A DNA stretch of 64,000 nucleotides from Deltaproteobacteria bacterium (GCA_029261875.1 JAJDAL010000014.1:62001-126000); one strand, 5' to 3'; shown: positions 32,427 through 41,459, numbered from the stretch's first letter. The notes: generated by a model from the sequence alone, not told the origin. A program made the numbers and translations.

Positions 32427-32547
32427 GGGGTCTCCTCGGGAATTTCGAATTCGGGCGTGAGGGTGAAGGCGGATGCGCGGATCGTCAACCCAGAGCCCGC
32501 GGACGTGGAAGCGTGCGGCGGCGGGTGACCCTGCTTGGGTTCCCCTC

Positions 32548-33126
32548 CTAGTTGTGGAGCCGAACCAGAGACGGTGCCTGGGCGATCACATCGGCTTCGT
32601 GCAGGGCCAGTTCGTCGAGCCGGCTGCGCACGCAGGCGGGATCTCCCATCAAGCGGTCGGCGAGCTCCACATAGCTGCCGTGGTGACGCGCCTCGCATTC
32701 GAGGAGTCCGCCGAACAGTTGCTTGAGCTTGGCGTCCGGAGCCGCATCCGAGAGCAACTGGAAGCGCTCGCAGCTGCGCCCCTCGATCAACGCGCAACAA
32801 AGCAGCGTATCGAGCAACCGCTCGGGTTCTTGCCTGCGCGCCGCCTGAAACAATCGCCCGGCGTAGGGACTCGGGCGCTGGGGCCGAAACGCGAACCCGC
32901 GCGCGCGGAGCAATGCGATGAGTTGTTCGAAATGGAGCAGCTCTTCACGGGCGAGCTTCGACAAGGGCTCGACCAAGAACGTGTGATGGGGGTAGCGAAA
33001 CAGAAGCTTGATCGCGGTTCCCGCCGCCTTCTTTTCGCAATGGGCGTGATCGAGCAGCAATTCTTCCAGTTCCGTATAGGCGCGTTCCGCCCAAGCGGGA
33101 TCCGTCTGACTCGCTAACCGAAGCAC
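32548..33126 (-). CDS. miaE: tRNA-(ms2io6A)-hydroxylase
   Basis: The 192-residue ferritin-like diiron protein has the MiaE pattern: ELLLDHAHCEKKAAGTAI (E..H ligands), SKLAREELLHFEQLIALL (E-E-x-x-H-x-E), then ALIEGRSCERFQLLS and CEARHHGSYVELADR (second ligand pair). MiaE hydroxylates the isopentenyl group of modified A37 in tRNA. The start is GTG at 33126 with GAGG upstream. It lies 7 bases after the stop of the GrdB-family gene, so the two are co-transcribed. Confidence 0.9.
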   Translation of the reverse strand: MLRLASQTDPAWAERAYTELEELLLDHAHCEKKAAGTAIKLLFRYPHHTFLVEPLSKLAREELLHFEQLIALLRARGFAFRPQRPSPYAGRLFQAARRQEPERLLDTLLCCALIEGRSCERFQLLSDAAPDAKLKQLFGGLLECEARHHGSYVELADRLMGDPACVRSRLDELALHEADVIAQAPSLVRLHN

Positions 33127-33133
33127 GCGAACC

Positions 33134-33994
33134 TCAGCCCTTTCGCCGCTTGTTGATCAATTCGATGATGGGCGACGGCACCGGCGGATGCCATTGGGTT
33201 TCTTCCGGTGGTTCCGGCCAAACGAACGGCAGGTGCTCGACATGTCCCGGCGCCTGGGCGGCCTCTGCGACCGCGAGCGCTGCACGCAACACGGCAATCT
33301 GGGTCTCGACATCCTTGGCGCGACCATAGGGACGCGCAAACGGATGTTCGATGGCGGCTACGCGCGGCATGCCGACGATGTTCTGGTAAGCGGGAATCAT
33401 ATTCAGCGTCACCGTGGGAATCCCGGCAGCTTCGAGCTTGCGCGCGACCAGTCCAACGGACCGGCAACAATCCGGTCACACCGGAGCCAACAACGCGAGA
33501 TCGACTTCCTCGGAAATCATCGCCGCCGCGATGGCGGGCGCGGTTTCGTTCTCGAGCGTGCTCGTGTCGTTGCCCTGGAATCCCATGATCGAATAATGAC
33601 TCGGCGCCACGGAACCGACTTCGCCCGACGCTTCGAGTTCGCGCAGGCGATCGAGGGGAAGCGCGACGTTGAGGTCTTCGCGGATCAACGCCGTGTCGAT
33701 ATGCAGGTGGTTGATCTCGACGCGTTGCGCTGTGGCGTCCGCGTCCAGTCTTCGCCAACTCGGGTCGCCCCAGGTCGGGCGCTGGCGCTCGCCCTCCATG
33801 TCGAAAGGCGTGTCGCCCCGCATGGAAACGCCGGCGGTGGTCAGGAGGGCCACGCGACTCGTCCGGACGGGCTTGCTGATCGGTGTCCACGGGATCGGGG
33901 CGTGGGTCGGCTGCGACGGGATCTGAGACCCGAGAACCCGCTTGAGGAATTTGCCCGCAAACCGCCAGGAATCCACACGATGTTCCAACGTCAC
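33134..33994 (-). CDS. Probable selenoprotein of the glycine/sarcosine/betaine reductase B family (in-frame TGA read as Sec)
   Basis: Two open stretches lie in the same frame on the minus strand, 33476-33994 and 33134-33475, separated only by TGA at 33476-33478. Read through, the junction is LALLAPV-U173-PDCC, giving a U-x-x-C redox motif, followed by a GrdB-like segment RSVGLVARKLEAAGIPTVTL. In this family many bacterial members carry selenocysteine at this place. The N-terminal part has SRVALLTTAGV and EINHLHIDTALIREDLNVALPL. A 6-bp hairpin immediately at the TGA fits a SECIS. The total is 286 residues. The start is GTG 33994 with GGAGGGAGGG upstream, TTG 33988 being the alternative. The catalytic substrate is not known. 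A true nonsense mutation is the rival reading. Confidence 0.7.
33459..33477 (-). promoter_or_regulatory. Candidate bacterial SECIS hairpin at the in-frame TGA
   Basis: The transcript reads UGACCGGAUUGUUGCCGGUC, in which GACCGG pairs perfectly with CCGGUC around a 7-base loop AUUGUUG. The stem begins inside the UGA. Bacterial SECIS elements lie immediately 3' of the Sec codon, so position fits. Loop details are not the textbook E. coli form, so this remains a candidate. Confidence 0.45.
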
Positions 33995-34061
33995 CCCTCC
34001 CTCCACGCCGACATTTCGAACGCTTCGCACGAGCTTAGCGAGCCAGCTACGCTTCGGCGCC

Positions 34062-35018
34062 GTGGAATACCGAAACCTGGGCGCCAGCGGTCTCAAAGTC
34101 AGCGAAATCTCCCTGGGCTCCTGGCTCACCTTCGGGTCGAGCGTGGAGGCCCAATCGACGCGCGACATCGCCCTGCGCGCCTTCGATTGCGGGATCAATC
34201 TATTCGACACGGCGGACGTCTATGCCCGCGGCGAAGCGGAAGCGGTATACGGCGCGGCGCTGGGGGAACTTCCGCGCCATCAGCTGGTGATCGCCACCAA
34301 AGCCTTCTTCCCCATGTCGAGCCAGCCCAACGACCGGGGCTTGTCGCGCAAACATCTCTTCGAGAGCGTCGAGGCCTCACTGAAACGGTTGGGCACCGAC
34401 TACATCGACCTTCATCAGTGCCACCGTCCCGACCCGGAAACCCCCATCGAGGAAACCGTCTGCGCCTACGAGGACCTGATTCGCCAGGGCAAGGTTCTGT
34501 ACTGGGGCGTATCGGAATGGGGTGCCGCGGAGATCGACGAAGCCTGCCGCATTGCGGACACGCGCAACGCGTACCGACCGATTTCGAATCAGCCCCAGTA
34601 CTCCATCGTGCGGCGTCAGCTGGAGAGCGAGGTGATGCCCGCCTGCGAACGTAACGGTCTGGGGCAGATCGTGTTCAGCCCGCTGGGCCAAGGCGTCCTG
34701 ACCGGCAAGTACTCGGGCGGTTCGATCCCCGCAGGCAGCCGCGGCGCCGACGAGGAACGCAACATGTTCATGGGCGGCTACCTGCGTCCGGAAAATCTCG
34801 CGCGCGTCGACCAGCTTCGCCCGCTCGCGGAGTCCCTCGACCTCAGCATGGCGCAGCTCGCCCTCGCCTGGTGCCTGCGACGGCCCAATGTCGCGAGTGT
34901 GATCGTCGGCGTCACGCGCACCGAGCAGCTGGAAGACAACATCAAAGCCACCGGGGTCGTATTGCCCGACGCGGTGCAGGATCAAATCGAAAGTCTGTTT
35001 CCCGTCAAGCTCGCCTGA
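34062..35018 (+). CDS. Aldo/keto reductase
   Basis: From the GTG at 34062 the 318-residue protein reads VEYRNLGASGLKVSEISLGS, then GINLFDTADVYARGEAE with catalytic Asp and Tyr, IATKAFFP with Lys, and LHQCHRPDPETPIEET with the active histidine, plus the NADPH-binding end IVGVTRTEQLEDN. The tetrad D-Y-K-H is complete. It resembles the voltage-channel beta/YghZ subgroup of aldo/keto reductases. The start is preceded by no clear ribosome binding site, and the frame is open back to 33942, but that extension would overlap the divergent GrdB-family gene. Confidence 0.9.
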   Translation: MEYRNLGASGLKVSEISLGSWLTFGSSVEAQSTRDIALRAFDCGINLFDTADVYARGEAEAVYGAALGELPRHQLVIATKAFFPMSSQPNDRGLSRKHLFESVEASLKRLGTDYIDLHQCHRPDPETPIEETVCAYEDLIRQGKVLYWGVSEWGAAEIDEACRIADTRNAYRPISNQPQYSIVRRQLESEVMPACERNGLGQIVFSPLGQGVLTGKYSGGSIPAGSRGADEERNMFMGGYLRPENLARVDQLRPLAESLDLSMAQLALAWCLRRPNVASVIVGVTRTEQLEDNIKATGVVLPDAVQDQIESLFPVKLA

Positions 35019-35045
35019 CAGCGGCGATTCGAGGAGGTTCGACTC

Positions 35046-36587
35046 ATGTACCCGGGTGCCCTAGCGAAACAATTCCCCGACAAACCCGCTTACATCATGG
35101 CCCAGAGCGGACAGGTGGTGACCTACCGCGAACTCGACGAACGCTCCAATCAATGCGCTCAACTCCTGCGCGCGCGCGGGCTGAAACCCGGCGATCACAT
35201 CGCGATCTTCATGGAGAACCATCCGCGCTTCCTGGAAATCTGCTGGGCCGCCCAGCGTTCGGGGCTGTATTACACGGCCATCAGCTCCCGCCTCACGGCG
35301 CCGGAAGTCGAATACATCGTGGGCGATTGCGACGCGAAGGTGCTCTTCACCTCGCGCGCGAAAGGCGACGTGATTGCGGAACTCAAGGACAAACTCCCGG
35401 AAGTCATCGCCCGTTTTGCCCTGGACGGGGACACGGTCGGCTGTGAATCCTATGAAGACGCCACCGCCGCACAATCGACGGACCCGGTTCCCGACGAGAC
35501 CGAAGGTTCCGACATGCTTTATTCCTCGGGAACGACTGGACGGCCGAAGGGCGTCAAGCTCCCGCTGACCGGCGAACCGGCGGGGACGCCGCCTACGATC
35601 GTAGGCCTGATCTCCGCCATCTACGGCGCGACCGCGGATACGGTCTACCTCACTCCTGCGCCTCTCTACCACGCCGCGCCCTTGCGCTTCACCATGAGCT
35701 ACCAACGACTCGGCGCGACCTGCATCATCATGGAGAGCTTCGACGCCGTCGAATCGTTGCGAATGATCGAACGCCATCGCGTCACCCAATCCCAGTGGGT
35801 CCCGACCATGTTCGTGCGCATGTTGAAGCTCCCGGAGGCGGACCGCCTGAAGCACGACGTCACGAGTCTCGAAATCGCGATCCACGCGGCGGCCCCCTGC
35901 CCCATTCCCGTCAAGGAACAAATGATCGCGTGGTGGGGCCCGGTGCTCCAGGAATATTACGCGGGAACCGAAGGCAATGGATTTTGCGCCATCAATTCAG
36001 AGCAATGGCTCGAACATCGCGGATCCGTCGGCAAACCCTTGGTGGGCAAACTGCACATCCTCGACGACGGCGGTACCGAACTTCCGGTCGGTGAAGCGGG
36101 CAACATCTACTTCGAGAGCGCCGCGGTCTTCGAATACCACAAGGATCAGGAGAAGACCCAGAAGTCGCGAACCCAACAAGGCTGGTCGACCCTCGGCGAC
36201 ATCGGGTACCTCGACGAAGATGGTTTTCTCTATCTCACCGACCGCAAGGCCAACATGATCATCTCCGGGGGCGTCAACATCTACCCCCAAGAGGCGGAGA
36301 ACATTCTCATCACCCATCCCAAGGTCGTCGACGCCGCGGTCTTCGGGGTACCCAACGAGGATTTCGGGGAAGAGGTAAAGGCGGTGGTTCAACCGGTCGA
36401 CATGGCGAACGCGGGCCCGGAACTCGAGCGGGAACTCATCGACTTCTGCCAGGCCTCGCTGTCGAAGATCAAGTGCCCGCGCAGCGTCGACTTCGAAGCC
36501 GAACTTCCGCGGCATCCCACGGGCAAACTCTACAAGCGACTCTTGAAGGATCGCTACTGGGGCAACCGGGAATCCCGCATCGCTTAG
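35046..36587 (+). CDS. Acyl-CoA synthetase (AMP-binding family)
   Basis: The 513-residue protein has the AMP-binding motif MLYSSGTTGRPKGVKLP, PAPLYHAAPLRF, EYYAGTEGNGFCAINSEQWL (motif III), a GDIGYLDEDGFLYLTDRKANMIISGG region (hinge), and the catalytic lysine in LPRHPTGKLYKRLLKD. It activates a carboxylate with ATP and CoA in the cytosol. The active group of relatives includes feruloyl- and fatty-acyl-CoA synthetases, so the substrate is open. A strong GAGGAGG lies before the ATG, and the aldo/keto reductase ends 27 bases upstream. It is convergent to and slightly overlaps the EthD gene. Confidence 0.92.
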   Translation: MYPGALAKQFPDKPAYIMAQSGQVVTYRELDERSNQCAQLLRARGLKPGDHIAIFMENHPRFLEICWAAQRSGLYYTAISSRLTAPEVEYIVGDCDAKVLFTSRAKGDVIAELKDKLPEVIARFALDGDTVGCESYEDATAAQSTDPVPDETEGSDMLYSSGTTGRPKGVKLPLTGEPAGTPPTIVGLISAIYGATADTVYLTPAPLYHAAPLRFTMSYQRLGATCIIMESFDAVESLRMIERHRVTQSQWVPTMFVRMLKLPEADRLKHDVTSLEIAIHAAAPCPIPVKEQMIAWWGPVLQEYYAGTEGNGFCAINSEQWLEHRGSVGKPLVGKLHILDDGGTELPVGEAGNIYFESAAVFEYHKDQEKTQKSRTQQGWSTLGDIGYLDEDGFLYLTDRKANMIISGGVNIYPQEAENILITHPKVVDAAVFGVPNEDFGEEVKAVVQPVDMANAGPELERELIDFCQASLSKIKCPRSVDFEAELPRHPTGKLYKRLLKDRYWGNRESRIA

Positions 36588-36961
36588 GGCGAAACGCCGA
36601 GGAACGCGTGTTCTTCGGTCAGGAACAGGCTCGAGCGGGCGAGATCGATGAACTTCGCTTCATCCACGGCGAGCGCCTTCCCGGCGGCCGCGGCTTCTTT
36701 GGCAGACAGGGTTCGCTCCATCGACTCGCGATCCGCCCACCAGACCTCCGCGATCCCGTCGTAGGCGGCTGCGGCTCCGCGCGAGGCGCGCAGTTGATCG
36801 TTGACAGTCCCTTCCAGCGTGTGGCTCTGGACATACCGTTGAATGCCCAAAACCGCAGCGTGGCTTCGCACCAACGGCCCGTGGGTCTCGAGCCAATACT
36901 TTCGAAACTGTTGCGCAGAAAGATCGGCGCGGCGGCGCACACAGAATACGAGTTTGATCAT
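36584..36961 (-). CDS. EthD-like dimeric alpha/beta-barrel protein
   Basis: The 125-residue protein MIKLVFCVRRRADLSAQQFR then KYWLETHGPLVRSHAAVLGI is the EthD/antibiotic-biosynthesis monooxygenase-like dimeric ferredoxin fold, with a strongly conserved H-G-P and a second half with AYDGIAEVWWADRESMERTL. Members degrade ring compounds or ethers or act as accessory proteins, and the function here is open. The ATG has GAGGAG upstream. It is divergent from the SDR gene, whose translation begins 126 bases away. Confidence 0.85.
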   Translation of the reverse strand: MIKLVFCVRRRADLSAQQFRKYWLETHGPLVRSHAAVLGIQRYVQSHTLEGTVNDQLRASRGAAAAYDGIAEVWWADRESMERTLSAKEAAAAGKALAVDEAKFIDLARSSLFLTEEHAFLGVSP

Positions 36962-37086
36962 CTTCCCAGCTCCTCGTTGGATCGGGAGTTCACTATACCC
37001 GAGCGCGGCAACCGGGAAGTTCCCCTTGCCGTCCTAGCGCGGCTACAATGCACCTCTGTGTTCCTCCCCACCGTGAAGGAGAATCC

Positions 37087-38049
37087 ATGCCTCCCGCAGT
37101 GACCCTGGGCCCCGAAACGACGACCGACGAAATCCTGGCGAACATCGATCTGCGGAATCAGGTGGCGCTCGTGACGGGCGCGTCGGGCGGCCTCGGTGCA
37201 GAGACCGCGCGCGCGCTGGCGTCGCGCGGCGCCGCCGTCACGCTCGCGGTTCGGGATGTCGCCAAAGGCGAGCAGGTCGCGGCCCGCATTCGCGAATCGA
37301 CTTCGAACCCGGCCATCGATGTGATGGGCGTCGAGTTGTCGGTTCCGGAAAGTGTTCGTTCCTTCGCCAAGGAATACCTCGCCAGCCACGATCGCTTGAA
37401 TCTCCTGATCAACAATGCGGGTGTGATGGCGTGTCCCCTGACGCGGACCCCCGAAGGCTGGGAGCAACAATTCGCCACCTGCCACCTCGGCCACTTCCTT
37501 CTCACCTGCTCGCTCGTCTCCGCTCTCGAAGCCGGTTCTCCGGCACGCGTGGTGAACCTGTCCTCCGGTGGCCATCGCTTTGGCACGGTGGATTTCGACG
37601 ACATCCACTTCGATTCCCGCCCCTACGACAAATGGATCGCGTATGGGCAGGCCAAAACCGCGAACATTCTGTTTTCCGTCGAGCTCACGCGACGGCTCGA
37701 GAGTCGCGGAATCACCGCGAACGCGGTGCATCCCGGTGTGATCATGACCGACCTGTCCCGCCACCTCCAAGCGTCGGACCTCGAGGTCCTCAAAAGCCGC
37801 CGGGGTGACCGCCCCATGGTTCTCAAGTCCGTGGAAGCCGGCGCAGCGACGACCGTCTGGGCCGCGACGGCACCCGAACTCGCCGGGCGCGGGGGTCTCT
37901 ACCTCGAAGACTGCCAGGTTTCCGAGCCCATTTCCTCGCCCGATGCGCCGCGCGGCTACACCGAGTACGCGACGAACCCCGAGGACGCGCGACGCCTGTG
38001 GGCGATTTCCGAACAACTCCTAGGACAAAGTTTCAATTTGGCGCCCTGA
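37087..38049 (+). CDS. Short-chain dehydrogenase/reductase
   Basis: The 320-residue NAD(P)-dependent SDR starts at ATG 37087 (GAAGGAGAA upstream). It has VALVTGASGGLGAETARALA (TGxxxGxG), NLLINNAGVMACP (NNAG), RVVNLSSGGHRF with the active serine, and YDKWIAYGQAKTANILFS with YxxxK. The layout matches the retinol-dehydrogenase/WW-oxidoreductase-like group. The N-terminal 25 residues before the Rossmann fold are an extension. It would act on a lipid, steroid or xenobiotic alcohol. No operon partner follows; a 420-base gap comes next. Confidence 0.9.
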   Translation: MPPAVTLGPETTTDEILANIDLRNQVALVTGASGGLGAETARALASRGAAVTLAVRDVAKGEQVAARIRESTSNPAIDVMGVELSVPESVRSFAKEYLASHDRLNLLINNAGVMACPLTRTPEGWEQQFATCHLGHFLLTCSLVSALEAGSPARVVNLSSGGHRFGTVDFDDIHFDSRPYDKWIAYGQAKTANILFSVELTRRLESRGITANAVHPGVIMTDLSRHLQASDLEVLKSRRGDRPMVLKSVEAGAATTVWAATAPELAGRGGLYLEDCQVSEPISSPDAPRGYTEYATNPEDARRLWAISEQLLGQSFNLAP

Positions 38050-38470
38050 AACAAGCCAAGACGCTCCGCGACCCGGAACACGGGTGGGTCATTCGAAACA
38101 TCACTTCAAACCGGTGAAACCCGAGGAAACCCGTCCACAACACGGCGTCTCTTTCCCCCGCCGTCCTGTGTTCCCCCCAAAGGAACGGCCTGCACGCTCG
38201 ACGCCGCGCCCGTCAATGACGTTTGCAGGCAAACTTGAGAAAACCGGGAAAAATCCGGGAGGCGCTGGTGAAGAATTCTTCCGTAAGAAACTGCGAGCCG
38301 TCACCATCTGACGCAACTAGTCGATCGCAGGTGGGTTCACATCATCACTGACACTGTTTGCGCAGGTTGGTAGAAAAATTGGCGATTCCACTGCGAGACC
38401 CGTTCGTATTCCCTTCTTTCGATCTGTTCCTCGGTGTAAACAAGACACTAGACAGCGAGGGAATGGCGAA
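38050..38470. other. Intergenic gap upstream of the sigma-54 activator
   Basis: No convincing coding frame lies in this 420-base stretch. It contains a 12-bp perfect palindrome GAAGAATTCTTC near 38272, a direct repeat of CCGGG within GGGAAAAATCCGGG, and a candidate sigma-54 promoter at 38379-38396. Otherwise it is unexplained. Confidence 0.6.
38379..38396 (+). promoter_or_regulatory. Candidate sigma-54 promoter
   Basis: The sequence TTGGCGATTCCACTGCGA has the invariant GG at 38381-38382 and GC at 38393-38394, spaced as in -24/-12 promoters (consensus TTGGCACR-N4-TTGCW). It deviates from consensus in the middle. It sits about 80 bases upstream of the sigma-54 activator gene in the same direction, so autoregulation is possible. 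Confidence 0.35.
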
Positions 38471-39640
38471 ATGGGACACAGCACGAACACCTTGTCGGAA
38501 TCCTCCTGGACCAACCCAAACGAACCGATTGGGGTCCGATCTCCAGCGTTGGGAACTCGCCCCTCCAAGTGCACTCCGAATCCGCTCACAAACGAAGAAC
38601 CCAAAGAGATCGTCGGGCGATCGGCGACCATCGGTCTTCTCCGGAGACGCGTGGCGGCGATCGCCCGGGCGGACTCGAGTGTCCTGCTGACGGGAGAAAC
38701 TGGGACCGGAAAAGGTCTCGTCGCGCGCGCTATCCACCGGTTGTCCAAGCGCGCCAGTGCTCCCTTCGTTCACGTCGATTGCGCGGCGTTGGCCAGCAGC
38801 GTGATTGAAAGCGAACTCTTCGGCCACGAACGCGGCGCCTTCACGGGAGCGGTGGAGCGACGCGTTGGCCGCTTCGAGCTCGCAAAAGGCGGAACGCTCT
38901 TCCTCGACGAAATCGGTGATTTGGAACCCGGGCTGCAGGCAAAACTGCTGCGCGTTCTTCACGATCGAGAGTACGAACGCGTAGGAAGCAATCGAACGCT
39001 CTCGATGTCGGCGCGCATCATCGCCGCAACCAACCGAAACCTCCACGAAGCCATGCGCGACGGGTCGTTCCGATCGGACCTCTTCTTTCGCCTCAAGGTA
39101 TTCCAGTGCGACCTCCCTCCACTGCGCGATCATCCAGAGGATGTCGCGGAACTTTTTGACGAGGCCTTGCGCTGCCTGTGCGACCATTTGAACCTGAAGT
39201 TGCCTCGCTTGACCGAGCGCTCGGTCGAGCAACTCGCTGCCTACCGCTGGCCCGGAAACGTTCGGGAGCTGTTCAACGTTGCCGAACGCCTGCTCGTCGT
39301 GGCCGACGGCAGCGACATCGATGAGTTCCTGGTTGCCGAAGTTCTCGAAGACGAATCGGAATTTTGGACCGAGATCCCCCGCAAAGCCCCCACTGCGGGG
39401 CGCGAGCGATCCGAGTTCGCAAGCCCCCCTGCGGACCCGATGTGTCGTCGAGACGATCCGGAACGGGTCCCGGAAGAGAGTTGCGGGGCGCAAAAGCCAG
39501 CGGCAAACGAAATCGCGGCCGTCCTCAATGCGACAGGGGGCAACGTGGCGCGCGCCGCACGGCGCCTCAACATGGCGCGCAGCACCCTGCGCTACCAAAT
39601 CCGCCGCCACAACCTCGCAGAGCTGATCCCGAACGACTAG
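38471..39640 (+). CDS. Sigma-54-dependent transcriptional activator (AAA+ / Fis HTH)
   Basis: The 389-residue protein lacks a phosphoreceiver domain. Residues ~45-280 are the AAA+ domain with Walker A GETGTGKGLVAR, the sigma-54 contact loop ELFGHERGAFTGA, Walker B GGTLFLDEIGDL, and RWPGNVRELFNVAERL. A linker of ~60 residues follows, then a Fis-type helix-turn-helix GGNVARAARRLNMARSTLRY. GAFTGA is intact, so it should open sigma-54 promoters. The short N-terminal region (about 45 residues) is unstructured-looking and has no obvious sensor, resembling PspF-type constitutive activators. Its target genes are not shown, but the CBS-domain gene lies 137 bases downstream on the same strand. Confidence 0.92.
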   Translation: MGHSTNTLSESSWTNPNEPIGVRSPALGTRPSKCTPNPLTNEEPKEIVGRSATIGLLRRRVAAIARADSSVLLTGETGTGKGLVARAIHRLSKRASAPFVHVDCAALASSVIESELFGHERGAFTGAVERRVGRFELAKGGTLFLDEIGDLEPGLQAKLLRVLHDREYERVGSNRTLSMSARIIAATNRNLHEAMRDGSFRSDLFFRLKVFQCDLPPLRDHPEDVAELFDEALRCLCDHLNLKLPRLTERSVEQLAAYRWPGNVRELFNVAERLLVVADGSDIDEFLVAEVLEDESEFWTEIPRKAPTAGRERSEFASPPADPMCRRDDPERVPEESCGAQKPAANEIAAVLNATGGNVARAARRLNMARSTLRYQIRRHNLAELIPND

Positions 39641-39777
39641 GAGAAAGCCCACGCATTCGAACTCCCGTCCGACGCGGAGGATCGAGGCGGGTTTCCACGC
39701 AGAGTGCCTATCGCTTCGCGGAACGCCCGCCCTCCGGGCTCCTAAAGGCATTCCGGAGTTACCCCGAAAAAGAGGGA

Positions 39778-40365
39778 ATGCCCATCAGCTGGATTGGCGA
39801 GCTTCCGCCGCCCCGCATCCCCGAAACGGGCTTGGAATCCCGGGTCGATCCCGCCCAACCGATTCGGCCGGTTCAGTCGCGCTCCGGTCGGAACCCCGGA
39901 AAACGCGAGCGGAACTCCTCGAATCCGTATCGCGAAATTCCGATCGCACACGAACTCGAACCGGCGGTTCGCGTCCAGCAACTGATGAAGAGTCCGGTTT
40001 TCACGGCAGCGCCCACGGATTCCCTCGAGGGAGCATTGGAGCGTCTAACCCGACTGCAGATTCGGCACCTGCCGGTTCTGGACGCCTCCGACCAGCTGAT
40101 GGGAGTCGTTTCGGATCGAGATGTCTTGCGCGCAATTGCGAGCGGGCGGAACGCGGGAAACACCACAGTCGGTGCGATCATGACCCGGCGCGTCCTTACC
40201 GCAACCCAGGACACGGAACTCCGCGAAGCCGCACGCGTGATGACCGACGAACGGGTTCACTGTCTCCCCGTCGTAGACGAAGAATGTCGCGTGGTGGGAA
40301 TCATCACGGCCACGGACCTCTTGCGCTGCATCGTCAATCGCGAGCCCCTCGCGCTTTGGGCGTGA
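39778..40365 (+). CDS. Tandem CBS-domain protein
   Basis: From ATG 39778 (AGAGGG close upstream) the 195-residue protein has ~60 unstructured residues (PISWIGELPPPRIPETGL...) and then two CBS modules: VQQLMKSPVFTAAPTDSLEG with HLPVLDASDQLMGVVSDRDV, and IMTRRVLTATQDTELREAA with HCLPVVDEECRVVGIITATD. Such pairs bind adenosyl ligands (AMP, ATP, SAM) and act as energy sensors. No catalytic domain is fused, so it would regulate another protein. It may be transcribed with the upstream activator. Confidence 0.88.
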   Translation: MPISWIGELPPPRIPETGLESRVDPAQPIRPVQSRSGRNPGKRERNSSNPYREIPIAHELEPAVRVQQLMKSPVFTAAPTDSLEGALERLTRLQIRHLPVLDASDQLMGVVSDRDVLRAIASGRNAGNTTVGAIMTRRVLTATQDTELREAARVMTDERVHCLPVVDEECRVVGIITATDLLRCIVNREPLALWA

Positions 40366-40505
40366 TCGACCCGACGCCAAGCCCGATTCGCTCATTCGGG
40401 CCATCACGCACCGGATCCACGGGACCCGGCGCGGCGTAGACCCACCGCGCTCGACGGCGCGATGGGTGGGGTGTTTCGTCCGGGACACCGGGGCAGTCGA
40501 GACAA

Positions 40506-40535
40506 TCTGCCCCGCCCACGCCTCCGCGGGGCAGA
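40506..40535 (+). terminator. Ten-base-pair perfect hairpin in the TauD/TfdA leader
   Basis: TCTGCCCCGC (40506-40515) pairs perfectly with GCGGGGCAGA (40526-40535) around a 10-base loop. No U-run follows, so it is not a standard terminator, and it lies 62 bases upstream of the dioxygenase ATG. It may be a weak stop for the CBS gene or a leader structure. Confidence 0.4.
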
Positions 40536-40596
40536 ATTCTCCAGCAATCGCGCCGTGCCGCGTCCGTGGCATAATCCGGCCTCAACGGGAGGCACC

Positions 40597-41439
40597 ATGT
40601 CCGCTGCCATCGAGACCGACTGCACCAGCATCAGCGTGACCCCGCTCTCGCCCACCATCGGGGCCGAGATCGGCGGTGTACGCATGGGGGCCAACGTTCC
40701 GGCGCAACAGGTGCAGGAAATCCGCCAGGCGTTGCTCGACTGGAAGGTCATCTTTTTTCGAGACCAGGACGTAAGCGTTTCGGACCACGTGGCCTTCGGG
40801 CGCCATTTCGGTGAACTCGAGATTCACCCCTTCACGCCGAACCGCACGGATCACCCGGAGGTGGTGGTGATCCATCACGACGAGAACTCGAAGTTCGGCG
40901 AAAACCATTGGCACAGCGATGTGACCTGGCGCCTGGAACCGTCTCTGGGGTCGATCCTGCGCGCGCGGGTCGTACCGCCCGTCGGCGGCGACACCCTCTT
41001 CTGCGACATGTTCGCCGCCTATGATGCCCTGCCCGACATGATCAAAGAAAAGATCGAAGGTGCATTTGCGATCCACAGCTTCGAGCAAAGCTTCGGTCTG
41101 GCGATGACCGAGGAGCAGCGGGTAAAATTTCTCGAGCAATACCCACGCGCCCGCCATCCCGTGGTGCGCACCCACCCGGAGAGCGGCCGAAAGGGGCTCT
41201 ACGTCAACGCTGCCTTCACGCTGTACATCGAAGGAATGGAACGAGACGAAAGCGCGAAGCTGCTCCGCTACCTCTACCGCCAGGCCGCCACGCCGGAATT
41301 CCAGTGTCGATTCCGTTGGCAGAAGAACTCCGTGGCGTTCTGGGACAACCGCGCCCTGCAGCACTACGCGGCCTTCGACTACCTCCCACACACACGACGC
41401 GTCGAGCGCGTCACCATCATCGGCGACCGGCCCTACTAG
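40597..41439 (+). CDS. TauD/TfdA-family 2-oxoglutarate-dependent dioxygenase
   Basis: The 280-residue protein carries the family core: the iron ligands in FGENHWHSDVTWRLEP (H-x-D) and the distal histidine in FWDNRALQHYAAFDYLP, plus the 2-oxoglutarate arginine near the end (RRVERVTIIG). ATG 40597 has CGGGAGG. These enzymes hydroxylate taurine, herbicides or other carbon-sulfur and ether substrates. The substrate here is unknown. An unrelated dioxygenase and DLH hydrolase elsewhere in the window suggest interest in aromatic compounds. Confidence 0.92.
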   Translation: MSAAIETDCTSISVTPLSPTIGAEIGGVRMGANVPAQQVQEIRQALLDWKVIFFRDQDVSVSDHVAFGRHFGELEIHPFTPNRTDHPEVVVIHHDENSKFGENHWHSDVTWRLEPSLGSILRARVVPPVGGDTLFCDMFAAYDALPDMIKEKIEGAFAIHSFEQSFGLAMTEEQRVKFLEQYPRARHPVVRTHPESGRKGLYVNAAFTLYIEGMERDESAKLLRYLYRQAATPEFQCRFRWQKNSVAFWDNRALQHYAAFDYLPHTRRVERVTIIGDRPY

Positions 41440-41459
41440 ACGGTGTACACCCCGCACCC

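Noticed and set aside
33134-33994. Two separate genes or a nonsense-mutated pseudogene at the GrdB-like locus
   Set aside because: Both parts are in one frame and together make the complete family pattern with Sec at the expected place. A true nonsense mutation is not excluded.
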